From: Rickettsia typhi | Lineage (GTDB): Bacteria > Pseudomonadota > Alphaproteobacteria > Rickettsiales > UBA1997 | Length of the DNA stretch: 9,116 bases | Reading direction: 5' to 3' | NCBI GenBank assembly: GCA_945898025.1 | Contig: CAMDGT010000030.1 | Span: 1 to 9,116, forward strand | Shown here: in pieces, positions 1 to 6,967 of the stretch | Layout of the letters: every line of letters begins with the position of its first letter | How positions within the stretch are numbered: position 1 is the first letter of the stretch | The notes under the pieces: generated by a model | Told to the model about the DNA's origin: nothing | What the model saw: the letters and a program-made list of their open reading frames with translations, nothing else | Database searches by the model: none | Position numbers and translations under genes: made by a program

Positions 1-52
1 CTGAGATTAAAATTACTATGAACATTCTTTGTTTGGTGAGTAGCTTTTTCAT
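1..52 (-). CDS. 5' end of an unidentified gene with a signal- or anchor-like N-terminus (partial)
   Basis: An ATG on the minus strand at 52-50 opens a frame that stays open to the window edge and gives MKKLLTKQRMFIVILIS. A Lys/Arg-rich start followed by a hydrophobic run is typical of a signal peptide or a first membrane helix, so an exported or membrane protein is likely. It lies 38 bp past the purE stop on the same strand with no terminator hairpin between them, so it may be the next gene of the secG-gcvT-purE operon. It does not resemble PurK, the usual purE neighbour, which begins with a glycine-rich nucleotide-binding motif. No Shine-Dalgarno sequence is visible. With 17 codons seen, neither the family nor even the reality of the gene is certain. 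Confidence 0.4.
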   Translation of the reverse strand, partial: MKKLLTKQRMFIVILIS

Positions 53-90
53 TAATATTGATATATATATAAATTATTAAATTTGTTAAA

Positions 91-618
91 CTATAAATTA
101 TCTATTTCAATTTTTATATTTTTCGTTTGCTCTTCACGAAAATTTAATATTTTTTTAGCAATTTCAGAATCTTCAATTGCCAATATTTGTAGAGCAAGCA
201 AAGAGGCATTTTTTGCTCCCGATTCACCAATCGCAAGACAACCAACCGGAATTCCTGCTGGCATTTGCACTATTGATAACAAACTATCAATCCCTTGCAA
301 AACTTTACTTTGAATTGGAACAGCAAGAACAGGTAACATAGTGATTGAAGCAACCATTCCCGGTAGGTGAGCTGCACCACCCGCTCCTGCAATTATAATT
401 TTTACACCTCTTTTTTTTGCATTTTCTGCAAATTCAAATAATCTTTTCGGAGTTCTATGAGCTGAAATAATTTTTACTTCAAAAGAAACTTTAAAATCTT
501 GTAATATTTTTACCGCATAAGACATTGTAGAGTAATCCGACTCACTACCCATAATTATAGATATTATAGGGCTTTTATTTTTATTGGCGATTGATTTTTT
601 AGTAGTGTTGTTTTTCAC
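91..618 (-). CDS. purE: PurE, N5-carboxyaminoimidazole ribonucleotide mutase
   Basis: PurE converts N5-carboxy-AIR to 4-carboxy-AIR, a cytoplasmic step of de novo purine synthesis, normally after PurK. The 175-aa product carries the family blocks in order: GSESD at residues 24-28 (phosphate and nucleotide binding), SAHRTP at 52-57 with the catalytic-type His54, [12 protein letters not shown] at 77-88, and the [17 protein letters not shown] block at 109-125. These are class I (bacterial mutase) signatures. The start is GTG. The first 16 or so residues are Lys/Asn-rich and go beyond the usual family start, but no better initiator lies before the first core strand. It begins only 8 bp after the gcvT stop, so it is almost certainly co-transcribed and perhaps translationally coupled. 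No purK lies beside it in the visible sequence. The family call is very secure; the exact start is less so. Confidence 0.96.
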   Translation of the reverse strand: MKNNTTKKSIANKNKSPIISIIMGSESDYSTMSYAVKILQDFKVSFEVKIISAHRTPKRLFEFAENAKKRGVKIIIAGAGGAAHLPGMVASITMLPVLAVPIQSKVLQGIDSLLSIVQMPAGIPVGCLAIGESGAKNASLLALQILAIEDSEIAKKILNFREEQTKNIKIEIDNL

Positions 619-626
619 TTTATGAG

Positions 627-1751
627 CTATTTTTTTATGGATTTAGTTTTTGCAATAACAAAATTTGGAGAATGTAGCAAAGCGGGAATCTCTCTATCTC
701 TAACTATCGCAGTAACATGATCTCCTATTTTAACAATATTGTTATCGAAGTATCCTTGACCTATTGAAGTTTTTAAAGTTGGCGAAAAACCACCAGAACT
801 TAAGGTTCCTATTTTAAGACCATTAAAGCGAATTTCTGTTCCTTCTCTTGCTATTCCTCTATCAAGCAACTTTACTCCTATTCTTTTTCTTGAAACTCCA
901 TTCTCTTTTTCCTTAAGAATTCTTTTCGCTCCGATAAAATTATCGTTACTTTTGCTTACTACCCAATTTAAACCAGCCTCGATTGGTGAGGTTGTATCAT
1001 CAAGATCGTGACCATACAGGGGATAACCCATTTCTAACCTAAGTGAATCCCTAGCTCCTAAGCCAATTGGCTTAACATTTGAATCACTACAAAGAGATAT
1101 CCAAAAATCAACAACTGAATCATTTTTAATACTAACTTCAAAACCGTCTTCCCCAGTATATCCAGTGCGACTAATTATTACATCGTCATGTTTTTTAGTT
1201 TTATAAAAACCAAGATTCATATAAGGAAGATTTGACAAATTAGAATCTAAAAGCATTTTTGACAAAACTTCTTCGGCAACTTCGCCCTGAATAGCGATAA
1301 GAGAACGATCAGAAAGCTCAGTCAACTCAAGGTTTGTGGGCATATTTTTTAATATCCATTGATGATCTTTTTCTTTACAGCCAGCATTAAGGACTATAAA
1401 AAACTCATAATCATTAATTTTTGTAATTATTAAATCATCAATAATTCCGCCATCTTCATTGGTAAGAACTGTGTATTTCGCTAGATTGTCAGTTGATGTA
1501 GAAAAATTTGTAGGGGTAATAGATGATAAAAATTTTACTAAATCTAAAGCAGATTGAGGATTTTTATTTTTAGTAAAAATTCTAAACTGACCCATATGAG
1601 AAACGTCAAAAACCCCAATATTTCCCGAACGAACCCATTCATGTTCTTTCAGCATTCCTTCTTGATATTGAACTGGCATTTCAAAACCAGCAAATTCAAC
1701 CATTTTTGCACCTTGATTACGATGAGTTTGATTAAGAGTAGTATGTTTCAT
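627..1751 (-). CDS. gcvT: GcvT, aminomethyltransferase (glycine cleavage T protein)
   Basis: The T protein takes the aminomethyl group from the lipoyl arm of GcvH, releases ammonia and forms 5,10-methylene-tetrahydrofolate. At 374 aa it has normal family length. Visible motifs are [11 protein letters not shown] at 20-30, FDVSHMGQ at 48-55, GGIIDDLI at 101-108 holding the conserved folate-site Asp, [12 protein letters not shown] at 195-206, and [21 protein letters not shown] at about 230-250. The C-terminal barrel follows, with [12 protein letters not shown]. The YgfZ-type KGCYxGQE motif is absent, which argues against the folate-binding iron-sulfur repair paralogue. It starts 13 bp after the secG stop and ends 8 bp before purE. 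gcvH and gcvP are not in the window, so they must be elsewhere if the system works. Its folate product can supply the one-carbon units used in purine synthesis, a sensible link to purE. No Shine-Dalgarno sequence is visible. Confidence 0.96.
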   Translation of the reverse strand: MKHTTLNQTHRNQGAKMVEFAGFEMPVQYQEGMLKEHEWVRSGNIGVFDVSHMGQFRIFTKNKNPQSALDLVKFLSSITPTNFSTSTDNLAKYTVLTNEDGGIIDDLIITKINDYEFFIVLNAGCKEKDHQWILKNMPTNLELTELSDRSLIAIQGEVAEEVLSKMLLDSNLSNLPYMNLGFYKTKKHDDVIISRTGYTGEDGFEVSIKNDSVVDFWISLCSDSNVKPIGLGARDSLRLEMGYPLYGHDLDDTTSPIEAGLNWVVSKSNDNFIGAKRILKEKENGVSRKRIGVKLLDRGIAREGTEIRFNGLKIGTLSSGGFSPTLKTSIGQGYFDNNIVKIGDHVTAIVRDREIPALLHSPNFVIAKTKSIKK

Positions 1752-1764
1752 TTTTAATTGCGAA

Positions 1765-2106
1765 TTATTTTATGTCTGGAATTGCAGGTTTATTATTAGT
1801 TTCTACAGGATTATTTTTATATTGCTCCTCTGCAACTTTATTCAGCTCTTCTTGAATTTGCTTTTGCGAGTTATTAGAAATAGTTGCCAAAACTAAACAA
1901 TTAATCATAAATAAAGCAACTAAAAACATTGTTGTTTTAGTTAAAACATTTGCTGAAGATTTGCTTGAGATAACAGAATTAAGACCACCAGAACCACCTA
2001 TTCCACTAAGAGAGTCGTTATCATTTTTTTGCAACAAAATAATTATTATCAACAAAACAGCAATAATAACTTGTGAAACCAATAGAAATGTTTGTAAATT
2101 TGACAT
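1765..2106 (-). CDS. secG: SecG, preprotein translocase subunit
   Basis: SecG is the small accessory subunit of the SecYEG channel in the inner membrane and helps SecA-driven export. The 113-aa protein has the expected layout. A first hydrophobic helix spans about residues 5-25 and ends in LLQ. A Gly/Ser-rich loop with GIGGSGGLNSVISSKSSANVLTK at 36-58 matches the conserved SecG cytoplasmic loop. A second helix lies at about 59-77 (TMFLVALFMINCLVLATIS). The charged, Asn/Glu-rich tail is poorly conserved, as is usual. It is the first gene of the apparent secG-gcvT-purE operon, behind a good sigma70-like promoter and a leader of roughly 60 nt. No clear Shine-Dalgarno sequence precedes the ATG. 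Confidence 0.93.
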   Translation of the reverse strand: MSNLQTFLLVSQVIIAVLLIIIILLQKNDNDSLSGIGGSGGLNSVISSKSSANVLTKTTMFLVALFMINCLVLATISNNSQKQIQEELNKVAEEQYKNNPVETNNKPAIPDIK

Positions 2107-2143
2107 TATGAATTTTAATCTAGTTTATATTTATTTCTTGAGT

Positions 2144-2162
2144 TAGGTTATTAAAAAACCTA
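2144..2162 (-). other. Small hairpin in the predicted secG leader
   Basis: A perfect 6-bp inverted repeat (TAGGTT, 7-nt loop, AACCTA) lies a few bases downstream of the predicted secG transcription start. On the minus strand no T-run follows it, so it is not an intrinsic terminator. It could stabilise the 5' end of the message or have no role. A short AT-rich stem like this can arise by chance. Confidence 0.3.
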
Positions 2163-2175
2163 GAATAAAGGGGGT

Positions 2176-2205
2176 ATAATATAAAAAATATTTTTTATTA
2201 ATCAA
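2176..2205 (-). promoter_or_regulatory. Predicted sigma70-type promoter of secG-gcvT-purE
   Basis: On the minus strand TTGATT (2205-2200) is followed after 18 nt by TATTAT (2181-2176). An alternative -10, TATATT, gives a 16-nt spacer. The spacer is almost entirely an 18-bp perfect palindrome, A-tract against T-tract (2181-2198). Transcription would start near 2169, about 60 nt before the secG ATG. The element lies downstream of the groEL terminator, so the secG operon is probably independent of groESL. Both hexamers match the consensus well, but chance matches are common in such AT-rich DNA. Confidence 0.5.
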
Positions 2206-2311
2206 CATTAATTTAATAAAATTATAAATATCGACCTAAAAAGATAATTTTAAAAGCTTTCAATAGAATTTTCTAAAGATTGCAACCTACAAATTAAAAC
2301 AATGAATTATA

Positions 2312-2352
2312 TTTAAAAAAAACAAGACACGGTAAAATACCTTGTCTTGTTT
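2312..2352 (-). terminator. Intrinsic terminator of groES-groEL
   Basis: A strong hairpin lies 27 bp past the groEL stop. The outer arms AAACAAGACA (2320-2329) and TGTCTTGTTT (2343-2352) are perfectly complementary over 10 bp. After one C/T mismatch, GGTA pairs with TACC around an AAA loop. Read on the minus strand, the 3' arm runs into eight consecutive T residues (2322-2315). This is a textbook rho-independent terminator for leftward transcription. The other strand has no comparable T-run, although nothing is arriving from that side. Confidence 0.9.
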
Positions 2353-2379
2353 GATAGAAATTAATGAAGAAATTTTTGA

Positions 2380-4046
<1,667 letters not shown>

Positions 4047-4059
4047 ATTTGTTAATTAA

Positions 4060-4353
4060 TTATTTTTTTGAAATTATCGCAAGAATATCAGACTCTTTAA
4101 GAATGATAAGTTCTTTTCCGCCAAATTTAACTTCTACGCCACCCCATTTTGCAAATAAAATGCGATCGCCAACCTGAACATCAAGAGGAATAATTTTGCC
4201 ATTATTATCTCTTGCTCCACTTCCTATAGCTACGACCACACCTTCGGCTGGCTTTTCTTTAGCATTATCAGGAATTATTATACCACCAGCGGTTTTACTT
4301 TCCGCCTCGATTCTTTCAATAACCACACGGTCATGCAAAGGTTTAATTGTCAT
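4060..4353 (-). CDS. groES: GroES, 10-kDa co-chaperonin
   Basis: GroES forms the heptameric lid of the GroEL chamber. The chosen start gives 97 aa, the usual family length, beginning [16 protein letters not shown]. The mobile-loop region with GGIII (23-27) and [11 protein letters not shown] (28-38) is present, as are the beta-strand blocks GDRILFAKW (62-70) and [14 protein letters not shown] (81-94). The frame stays open 22 codons further upstream to an ATG at 4419-4417. That extension has no GroES similarity and would place the start inside the predicted heat-shock promoter, so it is rejected. No Shine-Dalgarno sequence precedes the chosen ATG. It is first in the groES-groEL operon, 24 bp before groEL. 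Confidence 0.97.
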   Translation of the reverse strand: MTIKPLHDRVVIERIEAESKTAGGIIIPDNAKEKPAEGVVVAIGSGARDNNGKIIPLDVQVGDRILFAKWGGVEVKFGGKELIILKESDILAIISKK

Positions 4354-4389
4354 ATGATTTGTTTGTTTTAAGTTAATAAATATTAAAGT

Positions 4390-4421
4390 AAATGTAATTT
4401 CTTGAACTAAGAAATTCAAGA
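4390..4421 (-). promoter_or_regulatory. Predicted heat-shock (RpoH-type) promoter of groESL with overlapping inverted repeat
   Basis: On the minus strand CTTGAA (4420-4415) is followed after 17 nt by TTACATTT (4397-4390). This resembles the RpoH pattern of CTTGAA and CCCCATnT, with an exact -35 and a partial -10. The -35 is also one arm of a perfect inverted repeat, TCTTGAA, 8-nt spacer, TTCAAGA (4400-4421), which could be an operator or coincidental. The predicted start lies about 30 nt before the groES ATG. No CIRCE element (TTAGCACTC-N9-GAGTGCTAA) is present, so RpoH control is more likely than HrcA. Confidence 0.55.
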
Positions 4422-4477
4422 TTTGTTATTGATTTAATGTTGGTTTGTTTTTTTACAAGAGTATTTTTAAAAAAAAA

Positions 4478-4744
4478 TTATTTTAATAACTCATCTAGCT
4501 TCTTTTGCTCTTCAAGAGCATATAAATCATCGCATCCACCAACATGAATATCATTGATAAAAATTTGAGGAACCGTCATTCTACCGCCAGATTTTTGTTT
4601 CATCTCGTTGTGTAAATCTTGATTATTATCAATTTTTATTTCTATCATTTCAATATCAAAATTATTTGACTTTCTCTTGATTAAAGCTTTAGCTTTTACA
4701 CAATATGGACATATTGTTTTGCTGTATATTATAACTTTAGACAT
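4478..4744 (-). CDS. grxC: GrxC-type dithiol glutaredoxin
   Basis: This is a glutathione-dependent thiol-disulfide reductase of the cytoplasm that reduces protein and mixed glutathione disulfides. The 88-aa protein is a single thioredoxin fold of normal glutaredoxin 3 length. It has the dithiol active site CPYC at 12-15, the cis-proline motif TVPQIFI at 57-63 and the glutathione-binding GGCDD at 69-73. CPYC with GGCDD separates it from monothiol CGFS glutaredoxins. It starts 23 bp after the stop of the upstream small lipoprotein gene and may share its transcript. A run of nine T residues follows the stop on the minus strand, but only a weak all-AT stem precedes it, so termination before groES is unproven. 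Confidence 0.95.
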   Translation of the reverse strand: MSKVIIYSKTICPYCVKAKALIKRKSNNFDIEMIEIKIDNNQDLHNEMKQKSGGRMTVPQIFINDIHVGGCDDLYALEEQKKLDELLK

Positions 4745-4767
4745 TATTTATTTTGTTAAATTTAAGT

Positions 4768-5097
4768 TTATTTTTGATCCCAAATCGAGACAGCAGCTTG
4801 ATCATTATCATTGATAATTTTTGGAGGCTTATAATATTGGTCTTGATCTTGATAATATTCATCAACAAAATCATATGGATTGTTATAGTTTAAAGATCTT
4901 GGTTTATTTGGAACATAGCTACTATAACCTTCATCGAAAGCGCAAGATGAAATCGTAACTAACAAAGAAGATAAAAAAGCAATAAAAAGCTTTTTGTCTA
5001 TTATTTTTTTTATCAAAGGAAGACAATATTTTATCTTAAAAATACTAGACGGATTCTCATTTTTGCTTGATAAATCAATTAAAGAATTAATTTTCAT
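4768..5097 (-). CDS. Small Tyr-rich predicted lipoprotein of unknown function
   Basis: I do not recognise a family. The 109-aa frame has a Lys-rich stretch (IKKIIDKK, 29-36), a hydrophobic core (LFIAFLSSLLVTI, 37-49) and a lipobox-like ISSC ending at Cys52. This predicts a lipoprotein processed by Lgt and signal peptidase II. The mature part would be only 58 residues and rich in Tyr, Asn, Asp and Gln (for example EYYQDQDQYYKPP at 79-91). The ATG puts 28 residues ahead of the Lys-rich stretch, long for a signal peptide. An in-frame TTG at codon 28 (5016) would give a normal signal of about 24 residues, so the true start is uncertain. Neither start has a Shine-Dalgarno sequence. A TATAAT lies 40 nt before the ATG, and grxC follows by 23 bp. 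Confidence 0.7.
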   Translation of the reverse strand: MKINSLIDLSSKNENPSSIFKIKYCLPLIKKIIDKKLFIAFLSSLLVTISSCAFDEGYSSYVPNKPRSLNYNNPYDFVDEYYQDQDQYYKPPKIINDNDQAAVSIWDQK

Positions 5098-5136
5098 TAA
5101 ATTTTTGGAATTCAGATTTAGTTAATAACTAATGTA

Positions 5137-5142
5137 ATTATA
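5137..5142 (-). promoter_or_regulatory. Predicted -10 box of the lipoprotein-grxC unit
   Basis: A perfect TATAAT on the minus strand would start transcription about 33 nt before the lipoprotein ATG. No good -35 stands at 16-18 nt. Instead that position falls on one copy of a GGCACAT direct repeat (5158-5164, with another at 5179-5185). This could mean activator-dependent expression or simply a chance -10 in AT-rich DNA. Confidence 0.4.
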
Positions 5143-5183
5143 ACCGATATTAATCTAGGCACATATTAAGTATGATTCGGCAC

Positions 5184-5209
5184 ATTTTATAAACAAAATT
5201 TTATAAACA
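5184..5209. repeat. 12-bp direct repeat, period 14
   Basis: ATTTTATAAACA occurs twice without mismatch, at 5184-5195 and 5198-5209, separated by AA. It directly abuts the hairpin at 5209-5225 and lies upstream of the lipoprotein promoter. It could be a paired protein-binding site or a small tandem duplication. Confidence 0.6.
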
Positions 5210-5225
5210 TATAACAAAGTTATAT
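5209..5225. other. Perfect 7-bp inverted repeat with AAA spacer
   Basis: ATATAAC and GTTATAT are perfect complements around a 3-nt spacer. With only one G/C pair per arm and no good T-run on either side, it is a poor terminator candidate. An operator-like site or chance are both possible. Confidence 0.35.
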
Positions 5226-5334
5226 CTAGAAAGGTTAAATAGACAATAATTTAACTATAAATTTAATATATTTAGATATTAGTTTGTGATTTTTGACTAA
5301 TGATTTAGCGATTAACAATTTTGCAGTAAAAATT

Positions 5335-5397
5335 AAAATAGCAACAAAAATTTTAAAATATTTTAATAAATCTTAGGCGTTCAAGAATTGCTATTTT
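5335..5397 (-). terminator. Possible terminator of lgt: long-range inverted repeat across its stop codon
   Basis: AAAATAGCAA (5335-5344) and TTGCTATTTT (5388-5397) are perfect 10-bp complements. The right arm contains the lgt TAG and its last codons. The 43-nt interval includes a 14-bp AT palindrome (5353-5366) that could form an inner stem. On the minus strand the 3' arm is followed by AATTTTTAC, a weak T-run. The loop is large and the stem AT-rich, so termination is plausible but not well supported. Confidence 0.3.
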
Positions 5398-6191
5398 GCA
5401 TTATAAAATTTGATTTGATGACCTTTAAAAAATACCATTAAACCAATTGCCATTATTGGAATTGAAAGAATTTGACCCATTGTTAACACATCAAAAAATA
5501 TACCTAATTGATAATCTGGTTCACGAAAATTTTCTATCAAACAACGAAACAAGCCATAAAGCATTAAAAAAACACCACTTAACCTACCTTCAATATTTTT
5601 GATATTAGTTTTTTTGTACAAAAAAAATAGAATAAAAAACATCAATAAGCCTTCAAAAAATGCTTCATATAACTGACTAGGATGTCGTGGCAAATTGTCT
5701 ACATTAGGGAAAATAACCCCATAATCAAAATTCGTAGCTCGACCATAAAGCTCCATATTGATAAAGTTAGATATTCTTCCAAAAAATAGCCCGATTGGCG
5801 AAATAACTGCAATAACATCCGTTAGTTTAAAAAAATTCACTTTATATTTTTTACAAAACAGCAACATGCCAATAATTGAGCCGTATAAACCACCATGAAA
5901 AGACATGCCCCCCTGCCATATAGCAAATATTTCTAATGGATTTGATAAAAAATACAATGGATTGTAAAATAATACATAACCTACCCTGCCACCAATTATA
6001 ATTGATAAAACAGCCCAATTTAGCCAAGCCTCGATTGCCTCTGGTTTCATTAAATGGCGTCGGCGATTTGCATTTTTTACAAACCACCATGTAAAAATAA
6101 TTCCCAGAATGTAGGCCAAGGAATAATAACGAATTGATAATTTTCCAATTTCAATGAAGTTTGGATTAAAATTTGGTAGAGTTATAATCAT
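5391..6191 (-). CDS. lgt: Lgt, phosphatidylglycerol-prolipoprotein diacylglyceryl transferase
   Basis: Lgt moves diacylglycerol from phosphatidylglycerol to the lipobox cysteine of prolipoproteins, the first step of lipoprotein maturation in the inner membrane. The 266-aa protein is a multi-helix membrane protein. Its family motifs are FHGGL at 98-102 (the conserved His), the Lgt signature GRISNFINMELYG at 138-150 with Arg139, RHPSQLYEA at 169-177, RCLIENFREPDYQLG at 216-230, and MGQILSIP at 238-245 near the C-terminus. Length and motif order are normal. The start fits the usual N-terminus, where a short hydrophilic segment precedes the first helix. It is divergent from dcd. The next gene on its strand encodes a predicted lipoprotein, a possible substrate, but the 293-bp gap makes co-transcription unlikely. 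Confidence 0.97.
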   Translation of the reverse strand: MIITLPNFNPNFIEIGKLSIRYYSLAYILGIIFTWWFVKNANRRRHLMKPEAIEAWLNWAVLSIIIGGRVGYVLFYNPLYFLSNPLEIFAIWQGGMSFHGGLYGSIIGMLLFCKKYKVNFFKLTDVIAVISPIGLFFGRISNFINMELYGRATNFDYGVIFPNVDNLPRHPSQLYEAFFEGLLMFFILFFLYKKTNIKNIEGRLSGVFLMLYGLFRCLIENFREPDYQLGIFFDVLTMGQILSIPIMAIGLMVFFKGHQIKFYNAK

Positions 6192-6358
6192 ATCTTTAAA
6201 CTAATTTATAGATTTTAAAAATTATTGCATTTTACTTTTTATTAAATTCTAATTGGAATTTGAAAAAATCAAGCTACCAAACTAGATAAAATTTTTAATT
6301 AAATTATTAAAAGCTAGATTAAAATTACTACTTTACAATGCAGAATTAACTAAGCAAT
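6192..6358. promoter_or_regulatory. Divergent promoter region between lgt and dcd
   Basis: This 167-bp AT-rich region must hold promoters for both directions. For lgt, TTGATT (minus, 6272-6267) and TAGAAT (6251-6246) stand at a short 15-nt spacing. For dcd, TACAAT (6334-6339) is a good -10 near the start but lacks a -35. TTGCAT (6225-6230) with TCTAAT (6248-6253) at 17 nt is an alternative. TTGA-N5-TCAA (6260-6272) forms a small symmetric element in the middle. None of the individual hexamers is convincing alone. Confidence 0.4.
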
Positions 6359-6928
6359 ATGACTATACTTTCAGATAAATCAATAGCAAAATTGGCAAAT
6401 GAGCAAAAAATGATAGAGCCATTTATTAATCAACAAGTAAAAATAGATAACAATAATCAAAAAATTATTTCTTATGGAAATTCTTCATTCGGTTATGATG
6501 CAAGAGTTTCTGATGAGTTTAAAATATTTACCAATATAGACTCTGCAATTGTTGACCCTAAAAACTTTTCTGAAAATAGCTTTGTAAATAGAAAAACTAA
6601 TATTTGCATAATACCGCCTAACAGCTTTGCTCTTGCTAGGACTGTAGAATATTTTCGAATTCCTAAAGATATATTAGTAATTTGTGTTGGAAAATCAACT
6701 TATGCTCGTTGTGGCATCATAGTTAATGTAACCCCTTTAGAACCCGGCTGGGAAGGATATGTAACCCTTGAATTTTCAAATACAACACCCCTTCCTGCGA
6801 AAATTTATGCATTTGAAGGAGTTTGTCAATTTTTATTTTTCAAAGGGGATCAAATGTGCGAAACATCTTATGCCGAAAGAAGTGGTAAATACATGAACCA
6901 GACAGGAGTAACCTTGCCAAAAGTATAA
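6359..6928 (+). CDS. dcd: Dcd, dCTP deaminase
   Basis: Dcd deaminates dCTP to dUTP, the route to dUMP and thymidylate in many bacteria. The 189-aa protein belongs to the trimeric dUTPase/dCTP deaminase fold. It has MIEPF at 18-22, [16 protein letters not shown] at 42-57, [10 protein letters not shown] at 111-120 with the substrate-site Ser and Arg, [16 protein letters not shown] at 126-141 holding the catalytic-type Glu138, and the C-terminal [18 protein letters not shown] at 170-187 that closes over the nucleotide. Length and tail match alphaproteobacterial Dcd. Sequence alone does not show whether it also has dUTPase activity, as in the bifunctional archaeal-type enzymes. It is the first gene of the plus-strand group, 39 bp before the exported protein. 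There is no Shine-Dalgarno sequence; the ATG is chosen from family alignment. Confidence 0.97.
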   Translation: MTILSDKSIAKLANEQKMIEPFINQQVKIDNNNQKIISYGNSSFGYDARVSDEFKIFTNIDSAIVDPKNFSENSFVNRKTNICIIPPNSFALARTVEYFRIPKDILVICVGKSTYARCGIIVNVTPLEPGWEGYVTLEFSNTTPLPAKIYAFEGVCQFLFFKGDQMCETSYAERSGKYMNQTGVTLPKV

Positions 6929-6967
6929 AATCATATCCAATAAATTCAATAAATTAACAAAATATAT

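Larger units (their letters stand above)
5098..5390. other. Non-coding gap between lgt and the lipoprotein gene
   Basis: I see no credible reading frame, tRNA or other RNA gene in these 293 bp, which are strongly AT-rich. They hold a TATAAT box serving the lipoprotein gene, a 7-base repeat (GGCACAT) at a 21-bp interval, a 12-bp direct repeat at a 14-bp period, a small perfect hairpin, and a widely spaced inverted repeat whose right arm overlaps the lgt stop codon. These are listed separately. Confidence 0.6.

Noticed and set aside
58..72. TATATATATATA run as a microsatellite or promoter
   Set aside because: It is only about five dinucleotide units in very AT-rich DNA, with no paired -35; not informative.
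627..1751. YgfZ-like folate-binding protein instead of GcvT
   Set aside because: The full GcvT motif set ([33 protein letters not shown]) and full length are present, and the YgfZ KGCYxGQE motif is absent.
4354..4419. 22-codon N-terminal extension of GroES to an upstream ATG
   Set aside because: It has no GroES similarity, makes the protein longer than the family, and overlaps the predicted heat-shock promoter. The internal ATG gives the standard 97-aa protein.
4354..4477. CIRCE element for HrcA control of groESL
   Set aside because: The TTAGCACTC-N9-GAGTGCTAA pattern is not present; the inverted repeat found here has a different sequence and spacing.
4440..4480. Intrinsic terminator after grxC
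   Set aside because: A T-run follows the stop, but the only stem is a few A/T pairs with a tiny loop, too weak to call.
5851..6090. 79-codon minus-strand frame inside lgt
   Set aside because: It overlaps the well-conserved Lgt coding sequence in another frame and encodes no recognisable domain, so it is a shadow.
6314..6328. 15-bp AGATTAAAATTACTA also found near position 4
   Set aside because: An all but pure A/T 15-mer shared once in 9 kb of this composition is within what chance allows, and the contexts differ.
6929..6967. Terminator or regulatory repeat between dcd and the exported protein gene
   Set aside because: Only a 9-bp AT tandem (CAATAAATT twice) is visible; no hairpin or T-run.
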